From the NCBI RefSeq assembly GCF_036786105.1, contig NZ_DAIQRQ010000014.1, positions 28,375 to 92,374 on the forward strand: a stretch of DNA of 64,000 bases, read 5' to 3'. Made by a program: the position numbers and the translations under genes. This stretch comes from Ohtaekwangia sp036786105. Its GTDB lineage: Bacteria; Bacteroidota; Bacteroidia; Cytophagales; Cyclobacteriaceae. Within the stretch, counting starts at the first letter, position 1; the number at the start of each line of letters is the position of its first letter. The notes under the pieces are model-generated. The model saw only the letters and a list, made by a program, of their open reading frames with translations, made no database searches and had not been told where the DNA came from. Shown here piece by piece: positions 16,354 to 25,209 of the stretch.

Positions 16354-18678
16354 TTACAGATCAGGTCTTAACCGAACAAATACCGGTTCGCGAAACATCC
16401 GGTCAGGTGTAAATTTGGCGTAGCTGATTTCCGCCATCATTACAGGCACAAGCCACGTGGTTTTATTGGCATCGACAAACTCGCCAATGGCGGTAGTCTT
16501 TTTTACTACCTCTACTTTTTTTAACGACTGAAATATCTCTTTCATCAGGGCATCGTCAAAGCCGGTGCCGACTTTGCCGCGATATTGCAACTCGTTGCCT
16601 ACACGCTCGGCCATTTGCAAGGCACCAAACAGCGTTTGTCTCTCCCCTTTGCCTTGTGTGTATCCAATGATGACTACTTCTGCAGTTTGCCGTATCTTGA
16701 TCTTGAGCCAGCAATCGCTTCGGCGGGCAGGTAAATATTTACTCGTCTTCTCTTTCGCCATGATGCCTTCGAGTGAATGAAGTTTGGCTGCTTCGAAAAG
16801 CGCCTGTCCATCTTCCACATATTCGCTTACACGATACGGTGTGTCGGGCCGCACAGCATCTTTCAACCACTCTTTTCTTTTCAACAGCGGCTCGTTGATC
16901 AATACGCGGCCATCCAGGTACAGGCAATCAAATATATAGCAGTATACCGGGTTGGATTTGGCGAGTTTTTGAATGTTGGTTTCACCAGTGCTCGACATGC
17001 GATTGATGACGCGTTTGAATACGGGCTTGCCATCGCCATCGAGGCATACAATTTCGCCATCAAACAATCCGTTAGTGGCGCGAAAGGCTTTGCTTCCGTC
17101 CAGCAATTCAGGAAACTGAAGTGTTACATCAATATGATTGCGTGTACGCAACGTTACCTGCCCATCTTCGAGCACAATCATAGCGCGTATACCATCCCAT
17201 TTCATTTCAAAAAGATGTGTATCACGCGCAGGCGGTTTATCAGCCGATTCTGATAACATGGGCTCAATGGTCTGGCGCAGGTAATTTACCTGTGGTTCAT
17301 CCACGCGTTCCAGCAGCCATTCCTTCTCTTTCATTTTGTGTATGCGGTATTCGCCGCTCACTTCCTTGCTGCTCAATCTAAAATAGAAACCGTCTTTCTT
17401 TTCTTTGGTGATCTGATATTTACCTAAAGCATAGATCCACATTTCACCGGCACCGTATTGACCCTTCGGAATTTTTCCATCGAAGGTAAGGTACTCCATG
17501 GGGTGATCTTCGGTTTGTACTGCCAGTCGCTTTACTCCGGGGTATGGCGGAAGGCCCTTCGGCACGGCCCATGACTTTAATACACCATCCTGTTCAAGAC
17601 GAAGGTCGTAATGCAATCGCGATGCGTGGTGGCGATGCACTACAAAACTGTTGCCGGTAGTTTCCACTTTGGCTGCTGCCGGCTCCGGAGTTTTTTCGAA
17701 GTCACGCTTTTTCGCATAGGCTTCCAGTTGCTCGGGTGATTTATGTTTCGCCGAAGGTGGAAGTTTCTTGTTCTTCGCCGGTGTCTTTTTCCGATGTGTG
17801 TGCAGCTCAACAGCATAAGCGTCAAAGCCTTCCCACACATCGCCATCCTGCGATAATTTATCGAGTACTGTCTTGATAGTATATATCCGCGGATCGGTGA
17901 GTTCGCGCAAGTCATCCCACGTAAGGGGCATGGACACCGGCGCACCTACCCTGCCGCGCAAGCTATAAGGCGACACTATACTTTGCCCGGAGCGGATGCG
18001 AAATATATCTACGAGCACACGGCCCTTGCGTGCTTCTTTTTTGATCTGCAGTGTTACCCGATCCGGGCGATCTTCTACAAAAGGCTTTGCTATATCTTGC
18101 GCTGCTTCAAATACAGTATGAAAATCCCACTTCGCTTCTATCGGACAGCAGATGTGCAGACCCTTTCCGCCGGTGGTCTTTACAAACGGAGTGTAACCGT
18201 GCGCTTCGATCAGTTCCTTCAACTCAAATGCGATTGGCACAAGATTCCGAAAAACATATCCTTCCGGAGGATCAAGATCAAACACCATGTAATCGGGAAA
18301 ATCGAATGTAGGTTTCCTTCCATGCAGTTGATGAAGCTCCAGGGATGCAAGGTTGGCCAGCCATACCAGCGATGCCGGTTCGGTAGCAATGATATAATCT
18401 TTCTTCTCTTTGCCGAGCGTTACAAACTCCAGCCAGTCAGGCGCCCACTCGGGCCTGTTCTTTTGATAGAAGCTCTCACCGTGTATACCATCCGGAAAGC
18501 GGATCAACGTGAGCGCTCTTCCTTTAATGTGGTGGAGAATGGTAGGTGCAATGGTGAGGTAGTACTGAATGACTTCTGCTTTCAGAATTTCGTCTTCCGG
18601 AAACAATACTTTCTCGAGGTTTGAAAGCTCAACCTTTCGTTTTCCTACTTGTGCCCATTGTGTATTTTTCTTGGCCAT
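16354..18678 (-). CDS. ligD: Multidomain NHEJ DNA ligase LigD (POL-PE-LIG order)
   Basis: End-processing and sealing enzyme of bacterial non-homologous end joining. 774 residues in three domains. The polymerase/primase domain (about 10-300) has the catalytic pair Asp134/Asp136 in VFDLDPPEG. The phosphoesterase domain (about 344-460) has HRHHASRLHYDLRLE. The ATP-dependent ligase domain (about 480-774) has the nucleophile Lys493 in EMKWDGIRAM and a C-terminal OB fold. The order polymerase-phosphoesterase-ligase is that of mycobacterial LigD, unlike Pseudomonas (phosphoesterase-ligase-polymerase). A charged linker (about 295-340) joins the first two. The start overlaps the DUF4184 stop by one base (TGATG). 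It works with Ku at 9154. Confidence 0.96.
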   Translation of the reverse strand: MAKKNTQWAQVGKRKVELSNLEKVLFPEDEILKAEVIQYYLTIAPTILHHIKGRALTLIRFPDGIHGESFYQKNRPEWAPDWLEFVTLGKEKKDYIIATEPASLVWLANLASLELHQLHGRKPTFDFPDYMVFDLDPPEGYVFRNLVPIAFELKELIEAHGYTPFVKTTGGKGLHICCPIEAKWDFHTVFEAAQDIAKPFVEDRPDRVTLQIKKEARKGRVLVDIFRIRSGQSIVSPYSLRGRVGAPVSMPLTWDDLRELTDPRIYTIKTVLDKLSQDGDVWEGFDAYAVELHTHRKKTPAKNKKLPPSAKHKSPEQLEAYAKKRDFEKTPEPAAAKVETTGNSFVVHRHHASRLHYDLRLEQDGVLKSWAVPKGLPPYPGVKRLAVQTEDHPMEYLTFDGKIPKGQYGAGEMWIYALGKYQITKEKKDGFYFRLSSKEVSGEYRIHKMKEKEWLLERVDEPQVNYLRQTIEPMLSESADKPPARDTHLFEMKWDGIRAMIVLEDGQVTLRTRNHIDVTLQFPELLDGSKAFRATNGLFDGEIVCLDGDGKPVFKRVINRMSSTGETNIQKLAKSNPVYCYIFDCLYLDGRVLINEPLLKRKEWLKDAVRPDTPYRVSEYVEDGQALFEAAKLHSLEGIMAKEKTSKYLPARRSDCWLKIKIRQTAEVVIIGYTQGKGERQTLFGALQMAERVGNELQYRGKVGTGFDDALMKEIFQSLKKVEVVKKTTAIGEFVDANKTTWLVPVMMAEISYAKFTPDRMFREPVFVRLRPDL

Positions 18679-19412
18679 CAGGCGGTGGTTATACTCCTGA
18701 ATTTGAGCATTCCGTTAACGATGAGCGCCACACATACACCACTTATACTGCTTACCACCACATTTCCTATATTGTAGTCGGACGAATGGACGGCAAACCT
18801 GATCAATACTACCGCCACTGTTATCGCTGCCAGCATCAACCAGTATAGCACCGAAGGCCGTGCATACATGGTTATCGGCTGCGGCTTTCTAAAGAATATA
18901 TAGGCCACTACCAGCATAAGACCAATTGCCGTGCTGATGTGTTGCAAAGCATAAAACAACGGATAGCGTACACCATCGAACGGTATAGAAATGTGATGAT
19001 AGAATGGAAGTTCCCGGGCAAAAAAACCACTGGCATGTGTAAAGGAATCCCAAAAGATATGAGAAGCCGAGCCTAACAACGCCGACAGTATAAACAAGAT
19101 ATAGTTTGATCGCAGGTACGCTACCAGATCGAAGTTCAGCGTATCCTGAAAACGCTGCTGCAAATATACCGGCAGGTTGTAAATAAGATTCTGCTTTACC
19201 AGGAGATGGAACGATAACGACAGGAAAAACACTACAGGAAGGTCAAAGTATAACAATCCCCAGAGCGTATGGCTGTGGTCGCTCTCCACACTAAGCTTGA
19301 AGAAATATTCAAAGTCAGGCGCAATGCTCCCCACCACCAGCGCAGTGGCCGATAGTTTCCTTGTTCGTAAAAAAGGAAGTACAATAGCCGTATGCGCTGG
19401 TGTAAAGGGCAT
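18678..19412 (-). CDS. DUF4184 family membrane protein
   Basis: 244-residue integral membrane protein of a family related to membrane-bound metal-dependent hydrolases (YdjM-like), function unknown. The family start PFTPAHTAIVLPFLRTRKLSATALVVGSIAPDFEYF contains the conserved His and Asp. A second motif is ASHIFWDSFTHASGFF. Five or more hydrophobic segments follow. The stop overlaps the ligD start by one base, so ligD is translationally coupled to it. Whether it has a role in repair is not supported by anything else in the sequence. Confidence 0.85.
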   Translation of the reverse strand: MPFTPAHTAIVLPFLRTRKLSATALVVGSIAPDFEYFFKLSVESDHSHTLWGLLYFDLPVVFFLSLSFHLLVKQNLIYNLPVYLQQRFQDTLNFDLVAYLRSNYILFILSALLGSASHIFWDSFTHASGFFARELPFYHHISIPFDGVRYPLFYALQHISTAIGLMLVVAYIFFRKPQPITMYARPSVLYWLMLAAITVAVVLIRFAVHSSDYNIGNVVVSSISGVCVALIVNGMLKFRSITTA

Positions 19413-19432
19413 ATATTTCTACGCTGATTTGG

Positions 19433-20968
19433 TTATTCGATAGCAGCCTTGGGTTTGTTCTTTAAAAAGATCATCCCTACCACAAATGTAATCGCGGCAA
19501 CCACGATTGGATACCATAATCCTGCCAACGGATCGCCTGCGGGATTAGTTTCTGATTTACTGAGTTCAAACAAACTCGTTGCCAGCAGTGGTGTAAGACC
19601 GCCGAAAATTCCATTGCCAATGTGATAGGGCAACGACATGGAAGTATAGCGGATGCGTGTCGGGAAAAGCTCTACCAGAAATGCAGCAATAGGTCCGTAT
19701 ACCATGGTAACCAGTACAAGCTGTACAAACACCAGGGCGATCACGATATAGAACGGCTTGCTGGCCAGTATAACTTCGCGCCTGGTTTCCGTCTCTGCTT
19801 TTCCTGTTTTCTTTTTAACGGTAGTAGCCGATTCCACCAGCTGGGTTCCGTCTTCAAAAACATGAATAGTTTTTTTAATGGAAAGAGAATCTCCTTTTGA
19901 GTTGATCTGGCTTGTGCTTGTAATATTCTTCTCGTTGGTAAATTCCTTTTTGCTGCGAACATCGGTGAGCTGGTATAGCTGGTGGTAGATAGGGCGATAA
20001 AGAATAACCGCCAGCAGCATACCACTCATCATGATGAACTTGCGCCCGATTCTATCAGACAGCCAACCGAAGTATATAAATAACGGTGTGCCAATTACCA
20101 GCGCAATGGCGATGATATTCCGCGTTTGTACAAACTCAATGTTACAGGTCTTTTCAAGAAAAGTCATGGCATAGAACTGACCGGTATACCATACTACACC
20201 CTGCCCTGCCGCTGCACCAAACAGTGCAATCAATACGAGCTTGAGATTTTCCTTGTTGCCGAAACTTTCCTTGATGGGGTTCTTCGATACCTTTCCTTCG
20301 GCCTTGAGCCTGGCAAACAACGGAGATTCATTCATGCGCATACGGATGAAGATGGAAACGCCCACCAGTATAGCGGAGAGAATAAAGGGTATACGCCAGC
20401 CCCAGTCATTGAACTCTGTTATTTCCATTGAACCGCGTACTGCGAGTATAACACCGATGGAAACGAAGAGCCCGAGCGTAGCCGTTGTCTGAATAAAGCT
20501 GGTATAATATCCTCGCTGAGAAGCCGGAGCATGCTCGGCTACATAAGTAGCAGCACCTCCGTACTCGCCGCCCAGGGCAAGACCTTGCAGCAGGCGGAGC
20601 AAAAGAACAATAATGGGTGCCAGTACACCAATCGTTTCATAGCCCGGCACAAGTCCGATGGCAAACGTAGAACCCCCCATTAAAATGAGCGTAACGAGAA
20701 AGGTATATTTTCTTCCTACCAGATCGCCAAGTCGTCCGAAGACTATAGCACCGAAAGGACGTACAATAAATCCGGCAGCAAAAGTGGCCAGCGTTGAAAG
20801 GAAGGCTGCGGTTGGATTAGTCTTGGGGAAAAATTGTTCTGATAAAATGGTGGCGAGACTTCCGAATATATAGAAGTCGTACCATTCGATAAGGGTGCCT
20901 ACAGAGGAGGCCGAAATAACAAACCAGAGCGTTCTCCTTTGCTCTTTCGTAATAGCGGTTTCTGACAT
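19433..20968 (-). CDS. MHS-type major facilitator transporter
   Basis: Twelve-segment MFS symporter (metabolite:H+ symporter family; relatives carry proline/betaine, citrate or ketoglutarate). The family start LWFVISASSVGTLIEWYDFYIFGSLA is present, as are loop 2-3 GRLGDLVGRKYTF (about residues 78-90) and its repeat GWLSDRIGRKFIM (about 301-313). At 511 residues it is about 70 longer than usual. The excess is a hydrophilic, Ser/Thr/Lys-rich insert at about residues 330-403, in an extramembrane loop. Such inserts occur in Bacteroidota homologues. The substrate cannot be read from sequence. It is transcribed towards DUF4184-ligD and 20 bases upstream of them. Confidence 0.88.
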   Translation of the reverse strand: MSETAITKEQRRTLWFVISASSVGTLIEWYDFYIFGSLATILSEQFFPKTNPTAAFLSTLATFAAGFIVRPFGAIVFGRLGDLVGRKYTFLVTLILMGGSTFAIGLVPGYETIGVLAPIIVLLLRLLQGLALGGEYGGAATYVAEHAPASQRGYYTSFIQTTATLGLFVSIGVILAVRGSMEITEFNDWGWRIPFILSAILVGVSIFIRMRMNESPLFARLKAEGKVSKNPIKESFGNKENLKLVLIALFGAAAGQGVVWYTGQFYAMTFLEKTCNIEFVQTRNIIAIALVIGTPLFIYFGWLSDRIGRKFIMMSGMLLAVILYRPIYHQLYQLTDVRSKKEFTNEKNITSTSQINSKGDSLSIKKTIHVFEDGTQLVESATTVKKKTGKAETETRREVILASKPFYIVIALVFVQLVLVTMVYGPIAAFLVELFPTRIRYTSMSLPYHIGNGIFGGLTPLLATSLFELSKSETNPAGDPLAGLWYPIVVAAITFVVGMIFLKNKPKAAIE

Positions 20969-21060
20969 GGTATCGGTTGGTTGGTTTTGGTTTTACTTTC
21001 CTAGAAATATAAGTAGAAAGTTGAAAGTAGAAAATATATACCTGCAACCTGTGGCCATTA

Positions 21061-21090
21061 GCAAAAAAGAAAAGGGGCTTTCGCCCCTTT
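21061..21090 (-). terminator. Terminator of the gyrA-TPR unit
   Basis: A perfect 8-bp stem (21071-21078 with 21083-21090, AAAGGGGC/GCCCCTTT) has a TTTC loop. On the minus strand it is followed by TCTTTTTTGC. It lies 25 bases after the TPR stop. Confidence 0.85.
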
Positions 21091-21114
21091 ATCAAAATCT
21101 TCTTCGTGTTTTTC

Positions 21115-22308
21115 CTAGTCTTCTACACCAAGGGCTTTCAGCTTCTTGCTTACACGATCGTTGTTCTTATCGTCCGCTATATAGTAGTATAACAGGCTAA
21201 GCTTGTGGAGTAATTCGATCTCGGCATCCTGTGAAGGAGCTTTCATTTTTTCAGCTTTCTCCAGGTAAGGAATAGCCGCTTCGCTTTGCTTCACGCGCTT
21301 CTGTACAAGTTCCTGCTTTTTCTTGGCATTGGCAGAAGATATACCGAGTGCGTTGATATCCTGAGTAGTTTTGTCAATTTCAATCAGATAATAGTTCGCC
21401 AGGTTAAACTGTGCATCGAAGTAATCGGGTTGAATTTTCAACGCGGCTTCGAAGTTCGCCTTGGCATCTTCCATTTTCTTCAATTCAGTATTTAATACTC
21501 CTAACAGATATAGGCTTTGTGCATCGTTAGGGTTCTGTTTTACAGCTACTTCAAGATTTTTAGCAGCCTCATCGTAGCGCTTCAACTGGATCAATGAATT
21601 CAGCTCTACCACTTTCATATCTTTGTGGTTAGGGAGTATTTTCAGAATTTTTTGTGCGCTGGCAAGAGCCGCTTCAAAGTTCTGATCTTCATACGCCAGC
21701 AATGCAGGCATTGTCAACGCTTGTGTTCTTTTTCCACCCAGGTCAGCATACTTCGTCAGGAAGTCCATAGCTTTTTGTCTTTCTTCTGAATTGTAAGCAG
21801 CATATCCGGCATACTCATAGAATGTAGTATCAGGCTTGTTAGCTTTGAATGCTATACCTTTCTCGAATTGCTTTAATGCACCTTTGAAATCTTCGGAACT
21901 GAAAGCCTTGTCACCTTTTACCAGGTATGCATTACCTATATTCTGGATTACCTGGTCGTAGCCTAAAGGAAGACCATTTTTATCCTGCACGAAGAGTGCA
22001 CTGGTTTTGCCTCCACTCAGTTCTTCCGCTTTCTTCAATGACTCTCCCGCCACTTTAGACAGATCTTCTGTTGAGTTATAGGATGTTGTTGTATCCAACG
22101 CTCCATAGATAATGCCGCGATAGAACCAGGTTTTGCTATCGTTCATTGTTTTTTCGTAAGTAGTAGCCGCATCAATGGTGGATTTAGCTTCGTCAAGCTT
22201 TCCATTCTTCAAAGCTGTAAGCGCTTTGTTGATATTCGGCTTTGCTTCTTTCTGCGCCAACACCATTCCTGGTATGATCAGAAGTAATAGAACTGCTATC
22301 TTTTTCAT
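21115..22308 (-). CDS. Exported tetratricopeptide repeat protein downstream of gyrA
   Basis: 397 residues with a clear signal peptide (KKIAVLLLLIIPGMVLAQ). TPR-like helical repeats run throughout: LTALKNGKLDEAKSTIDAA, GALKQFEKGIAFKANKPDT, FEAALASAQKILKILPNH, KRYDEAAKNLEVAVKQNPN and QSLYLLGVLNTELKKMEDA. The likely location is the periplasm, with a scaffold role; partner unknown. It lies 21 bases downstream of gyrA and shares its terminator, so the two are probably one transcript. I cannot explain this pairing functionally. Confidence 0.82.
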   Translation of the reverse strand: MKKIAVLLLLIIPGMVLAQKEAKPNINKALTALKNGKLDEAKSTIDAATTYEKTMNDSKTWFYRGIIYGALDTTTSYNSTEDLSKVAGESLKKAEELSGGKTSALFVQDKNGLPLGYDQVIQNIGNAYLVKGDKAFSSEDFKGALKQFEKGIAFKANKPDTTFYEYAGYAAYNSEERQKAMDFLTKYADLGGKRTQALTMPALLAYEDQNFEAALASAQKILKILPNHKDMKVVELNSLIQLKRYDEAAKNLEVAVKQNPNDAQSLYLLGVLNTELKKMEDAKANFEAALKIQPDYFDAQFNLANYYLIEIDKTTQDINALGISSANAKKKQELVQKRVKQSEAAIPYLEKAEKMKAPSQDAEIELLHKLSLLYYYIADDKNNDRVSKKLKALGVED

Positions 22309-22329
22309 TGTTCGTTAGTTAATTGTGGG

Positions 22330-24957
22330 TTATTGTTGTTCTGTATCGTGGTTGTTCGTGTCATCATTTTCCGGCTCATCGGTATCATTGTCCGGAGTAT
22401 CATCTATATCCTGTTCAGAGATACTACTTTCGGTATGCACGATTGGCCGCGTTGTTGAATCCAATCCATCACTTCCCTCGTTCTTTACTTCCACAATCTG
22501 CTGAATCTTCTCCACAGAGGATATGCGGTCGTCATCATTCAGTTTGATCAGTCGCACACCTTGTGTAGCGCGGCCCATTACACGCAATTCGCTTACTTTA
22601 ATGCGAATTGTTATACCTGAACGATTAATAATCATCAACTCGTCTTCATCAACAACTTCCTTGATGGCAACAAGTTTGCCAGTTTTGTCTGTGATGTTGA
22701 GCGTCTTCACACCCATGCCACCGCGCTTTGTAATGCGATAGTCATCAGTGAGAGATCGCTTGCCATAACCATTTTCTGATACCACCAGCAAGTTGGCATC
22801 CGCACGCGTAATGCAGACCATACCAATCACCGTATCGGTTTCAGAGTCAAGTGTAACGCCACGTACACCGGCCGCCATGCGACCCATAGGCCTTACGTCT
22901 GATTCATGGAAGTGCACGGCTTTACCTTCACTCTTGGCAATGATGATGTGGTTGTTTCCATTGGTAAGCGAAGCATTCAACAGCTTGTCACCTTCGTGAA
23001 TGGTGATCGCATTTATACCTCCCTGACGCGGACGTGAGTATGCCTCCAGCGATGTTTTCTTGATGGTACCTTTTACCGTACACAAGATTACATAGTTGTT
23101 GTTGATATACTGCTCGTCTGTAAGGTTCTTCACGTTGATGATGGCACGAACAGCATCGCCGGGTTCAATGTTGATCAGGTTCTGCACGGCTCTTCCCTTC
23201 GAAGTTTTGTTACCTTCCGGAATTTCGTATGCCTTCTTCCAGTATACTTTACCCTGATCGGTAAAGATCAACAAGTAGTTATGCGCCTGTGCAATGAACA
23301 GGTGTTCGGTAAAATCGTCATCTTTCGTGCTCACACCTTTCGAACCAACGCCACCTCTGCCCTGCGTTCTGTATTCGGAGAGTGATGTACGTTTGATGTA
23401 TCCCTGATTGGAAATGGTAATGACCATCTCTTCGTTCGGAATCATATCTTCGAGTGTGATATCCTCATCGCTGTGGATCACCGTGGTGCGGCGTTCGTCA
23501 CCGTAACGATCTCTGATATCGGCAAGCTCGTTCTTGATGATCTGCATGCGCAGCGATTCGTTCGACAATATATCTTTCAGACGATCGATGAGCTCTTTTA
23601 CTTCTTTATACTCTTGCTGAATCTTGTCGCGCTCCAGACCTGTAAGTCTTTGCAAACGCATATCGAGAATTGCTTTCGCCTGTATCTCTGACAAACCAAA
23701 GCGTGTCATCAATCCATCTTTCGCAGTTTCCGGATCTTTTGAATTACGGATGAGGCTGATCACTTCATCGAGGTGATCGAGAGCAATCAGGTATCCTTCC
23801 AGGATGTGTGCCCTGCGCTCTGCTTCTGCCAACTCAAACTTCGTTCTGCGCACAATCACATCGTGACGGTGCTCTACGAAGTACTTGATCATATCTTTCA
23901 GGTTCAGCGTCATCGGGCGGCCTTTTACTAGCGCCACGTTGTTCACACCGAATGATGACTGAAGCTGGGTATATTTATACAGGTTGTTGAGTACAATGTT
24001 GGCGATTGCATCTTTCTTCAGATCGTATACAATGCGATATCCTTCGCGATCGGACTCATCGCGGATATCGGATATACCTTCGATCTTCTTCTCGTTTACC
24101 AGCGCAGCAGTTTTCTCGATCATCTGCGCCTTGTTCACCATGTACGGGATCTCCGTAACGATGATCTGATCTTTACCCGTAGATGAAGTTACGATCTCGG
24201 CCTTCGCACGCATGATCACTCTGCCGCGACCGGTAAGGAAAGCTTCCTGAACACCGGAGTACCCATAGATCAACGCACCGGTTGGGAAGTCGGGCGCAGT
24301 GACGAACTTCATCAGCTCCGGTATCGTAATCTCGTTGTTGTCGATATAGGCGATGGTACCGTCAATCACTTCGCGCAGGTTGTGCGGTGCCATGTTGGTT
24401 GCCATACCCACGGCAATACCGGAAGAACCATTCACCAGCAGGTTCGGTATCTTGGCTGGCAATACGGAAGGCTCGGTTAACGAATCGTCAAAGTTCGGTT
24501 GGAAGTCAACCGTATCTTTGTTGATATCGGCCAGCATCTCTTCCGCAATTCTGCGAAGACGTGCTTCGGTATAACGCATCGCTGCCGGAGAGTCTCCATC
24601 AATAGAACCAAAGTTTCCCTGGCCATCTACGAGTGTATAGCGCAGCGACCAGTCCTGGGCCATGCGCACCATGGTATCGTATACAGAGGCATCTCCGTGC
24701 GGGTGATATTTACCCAACACTTCCCCTACGATCCTTGCTGATTTCTTATAGGGCTTATTGTAGTTAACACCCAATTCCAACATCCCGAACAACACTCTGC
24801 GGTGTACGGGCTTCAATCCATCGCGAACATCCGGAAGCGCGCGTGAAATGATTACCGACATCGAATAATCGATGTACGCACCACGCATTTCATCTTCAAT
24901 ATTGATCGGGATTATACTCTGCCTTCCAGGGGTCAGACCACCAGTTTCTTCTGCCAT
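22330..24957 (-). CDS. gyrA: DNA gyrase subunit A
   Basis: Breakage-reunion subunit of the type II topoisomerase that introduces negative supercoils; cytoplasmic A2B2 enzyme with GyrB. 875 residues. The catalytic Tyr129 lies in AAMRYTEARL. The winged-helix and tower regions are intact. The GyrA box is QGRGGVG in the C-terminal beta-pinwheel, which marks gyrase rather than topoisomerase IV. The C-terminus ends in a long acidic tail (DDTPDNDTDEPENDDTNN). The quinolone region reads HPHGDASVYD, with Ala90, Ser91 and Asp94. The residue equivalent to E. coli Ser83 is therefore Ala (codon at 24688-24690). Confidence 0.97.
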   Translation of the reverse strand: MAEETGGLTPGRQSIIPINIEDEMRGAYIDYSMSVIISRALPDVRDGLKPVHRRVLFGMLELGVNYNKPYKKSARIVGEVLGKYHPHGDASVYDTMVRMAQDWSLRYTLVDGQGNFGSIDGDSPAAMRYTEARLRRIAEEMLADINKDTVDFQPNFDDSLTEPSVLPAKIPNLLVNGSSGIAVGMATNMAPHNLREVIDGTIAYIDNNEITIPELMKFVTAPDFPTGALIYGYSGVQEAFLTGRGRVIMRAKAEIVTSSTGKDQIIVTEIPYMVNKAQMIEKTAALVNEKKIEGISDIRDESDREGYRIVYDLKKDAIANIVLNNLYKYTQLQSSFGVNNVALVKGRPMTLNLKDMIKYFVEHRHDVIVRRTKFELAEAERRAHILEGYLIALDHLDEVISLIRNSKDPETAKDGLMTRFGLSEIQAKAILDMRLQRLTGLERDKIQQEYKEVKELIDRLKDILSNESLRMQIIKNELADIRDRYGDERRTTVIHSDEDITLEDMIPNEEMVITISNQGYIKRTSLSEYRTQGRGGVGSKGVSTKDDDFTEHLFIAQAHNYLLIFTDQGKVYWKKAYEIPEGNKTSKGRAVQNLINIEPGDAVRAIINVKNLTDEQYINNNYVILCTVKGTIKKTSLEAYSRPRQGGINAITIHEGDKLLNASLTNGNNHIIIAKSEGKAVHFHESDVRPMGRMAAGVRGVTLDSETDTVIGMVCITRADANLLVVSENGYGKRSLTDDYRITKRGGMGVKTLNITDKTGKLVAIKEVVDEDELMIINRSGITIRIKVSELRVMGRATQGVRLIKLNDDDRISSVEKIQQIVEVKNEGSDGLDSTTRPIVHTESSISEQDIDDTPDNDTDEPENDDTNNHDTEQQ

Positions 24958-25012
24958 CTAAAATCGTTTGTTTTGGGCTTAATTAAGCGTTTTTTAAAGC
25001 CTCGCAAGATAG

Positions 25013-25042
25013 CAAAAGTTACCACTCCGCGACTCAAATCAA
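25013..25042 (-). promoter_or_regulatory. Probable gyrA promoter
   Basis: On the minus strand TTG (25040-25042) is followed by TAACTTTTG (25013-25021), which fits the -33/-7 pattern with one base of extra spacing inside the -7 box. It is about 55 bases before the gyrA ATG. Confidence 0.4.
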
Positions 25043-25209
25043 CGCGTTAATATTCACTTTTTTACACGAGTGTTTCAGCCTTTGGAGGAATGAATTTTAG
25101 GTCGATCTAACCCGGTATTTCAAGGCCGTTGCAGCAATCAAAATACTATAACAGCATGAAGCGCATAACTGAATGCCGTTCTGTTAGTTGTCACCGGAAA
25201 TTTAAATTA

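Noticed and set aside
17983..18624. 213-codon open frame antisense to ligD
   Set aside because: Opposite the polymerase-domain codons of ligD; no conserved features.
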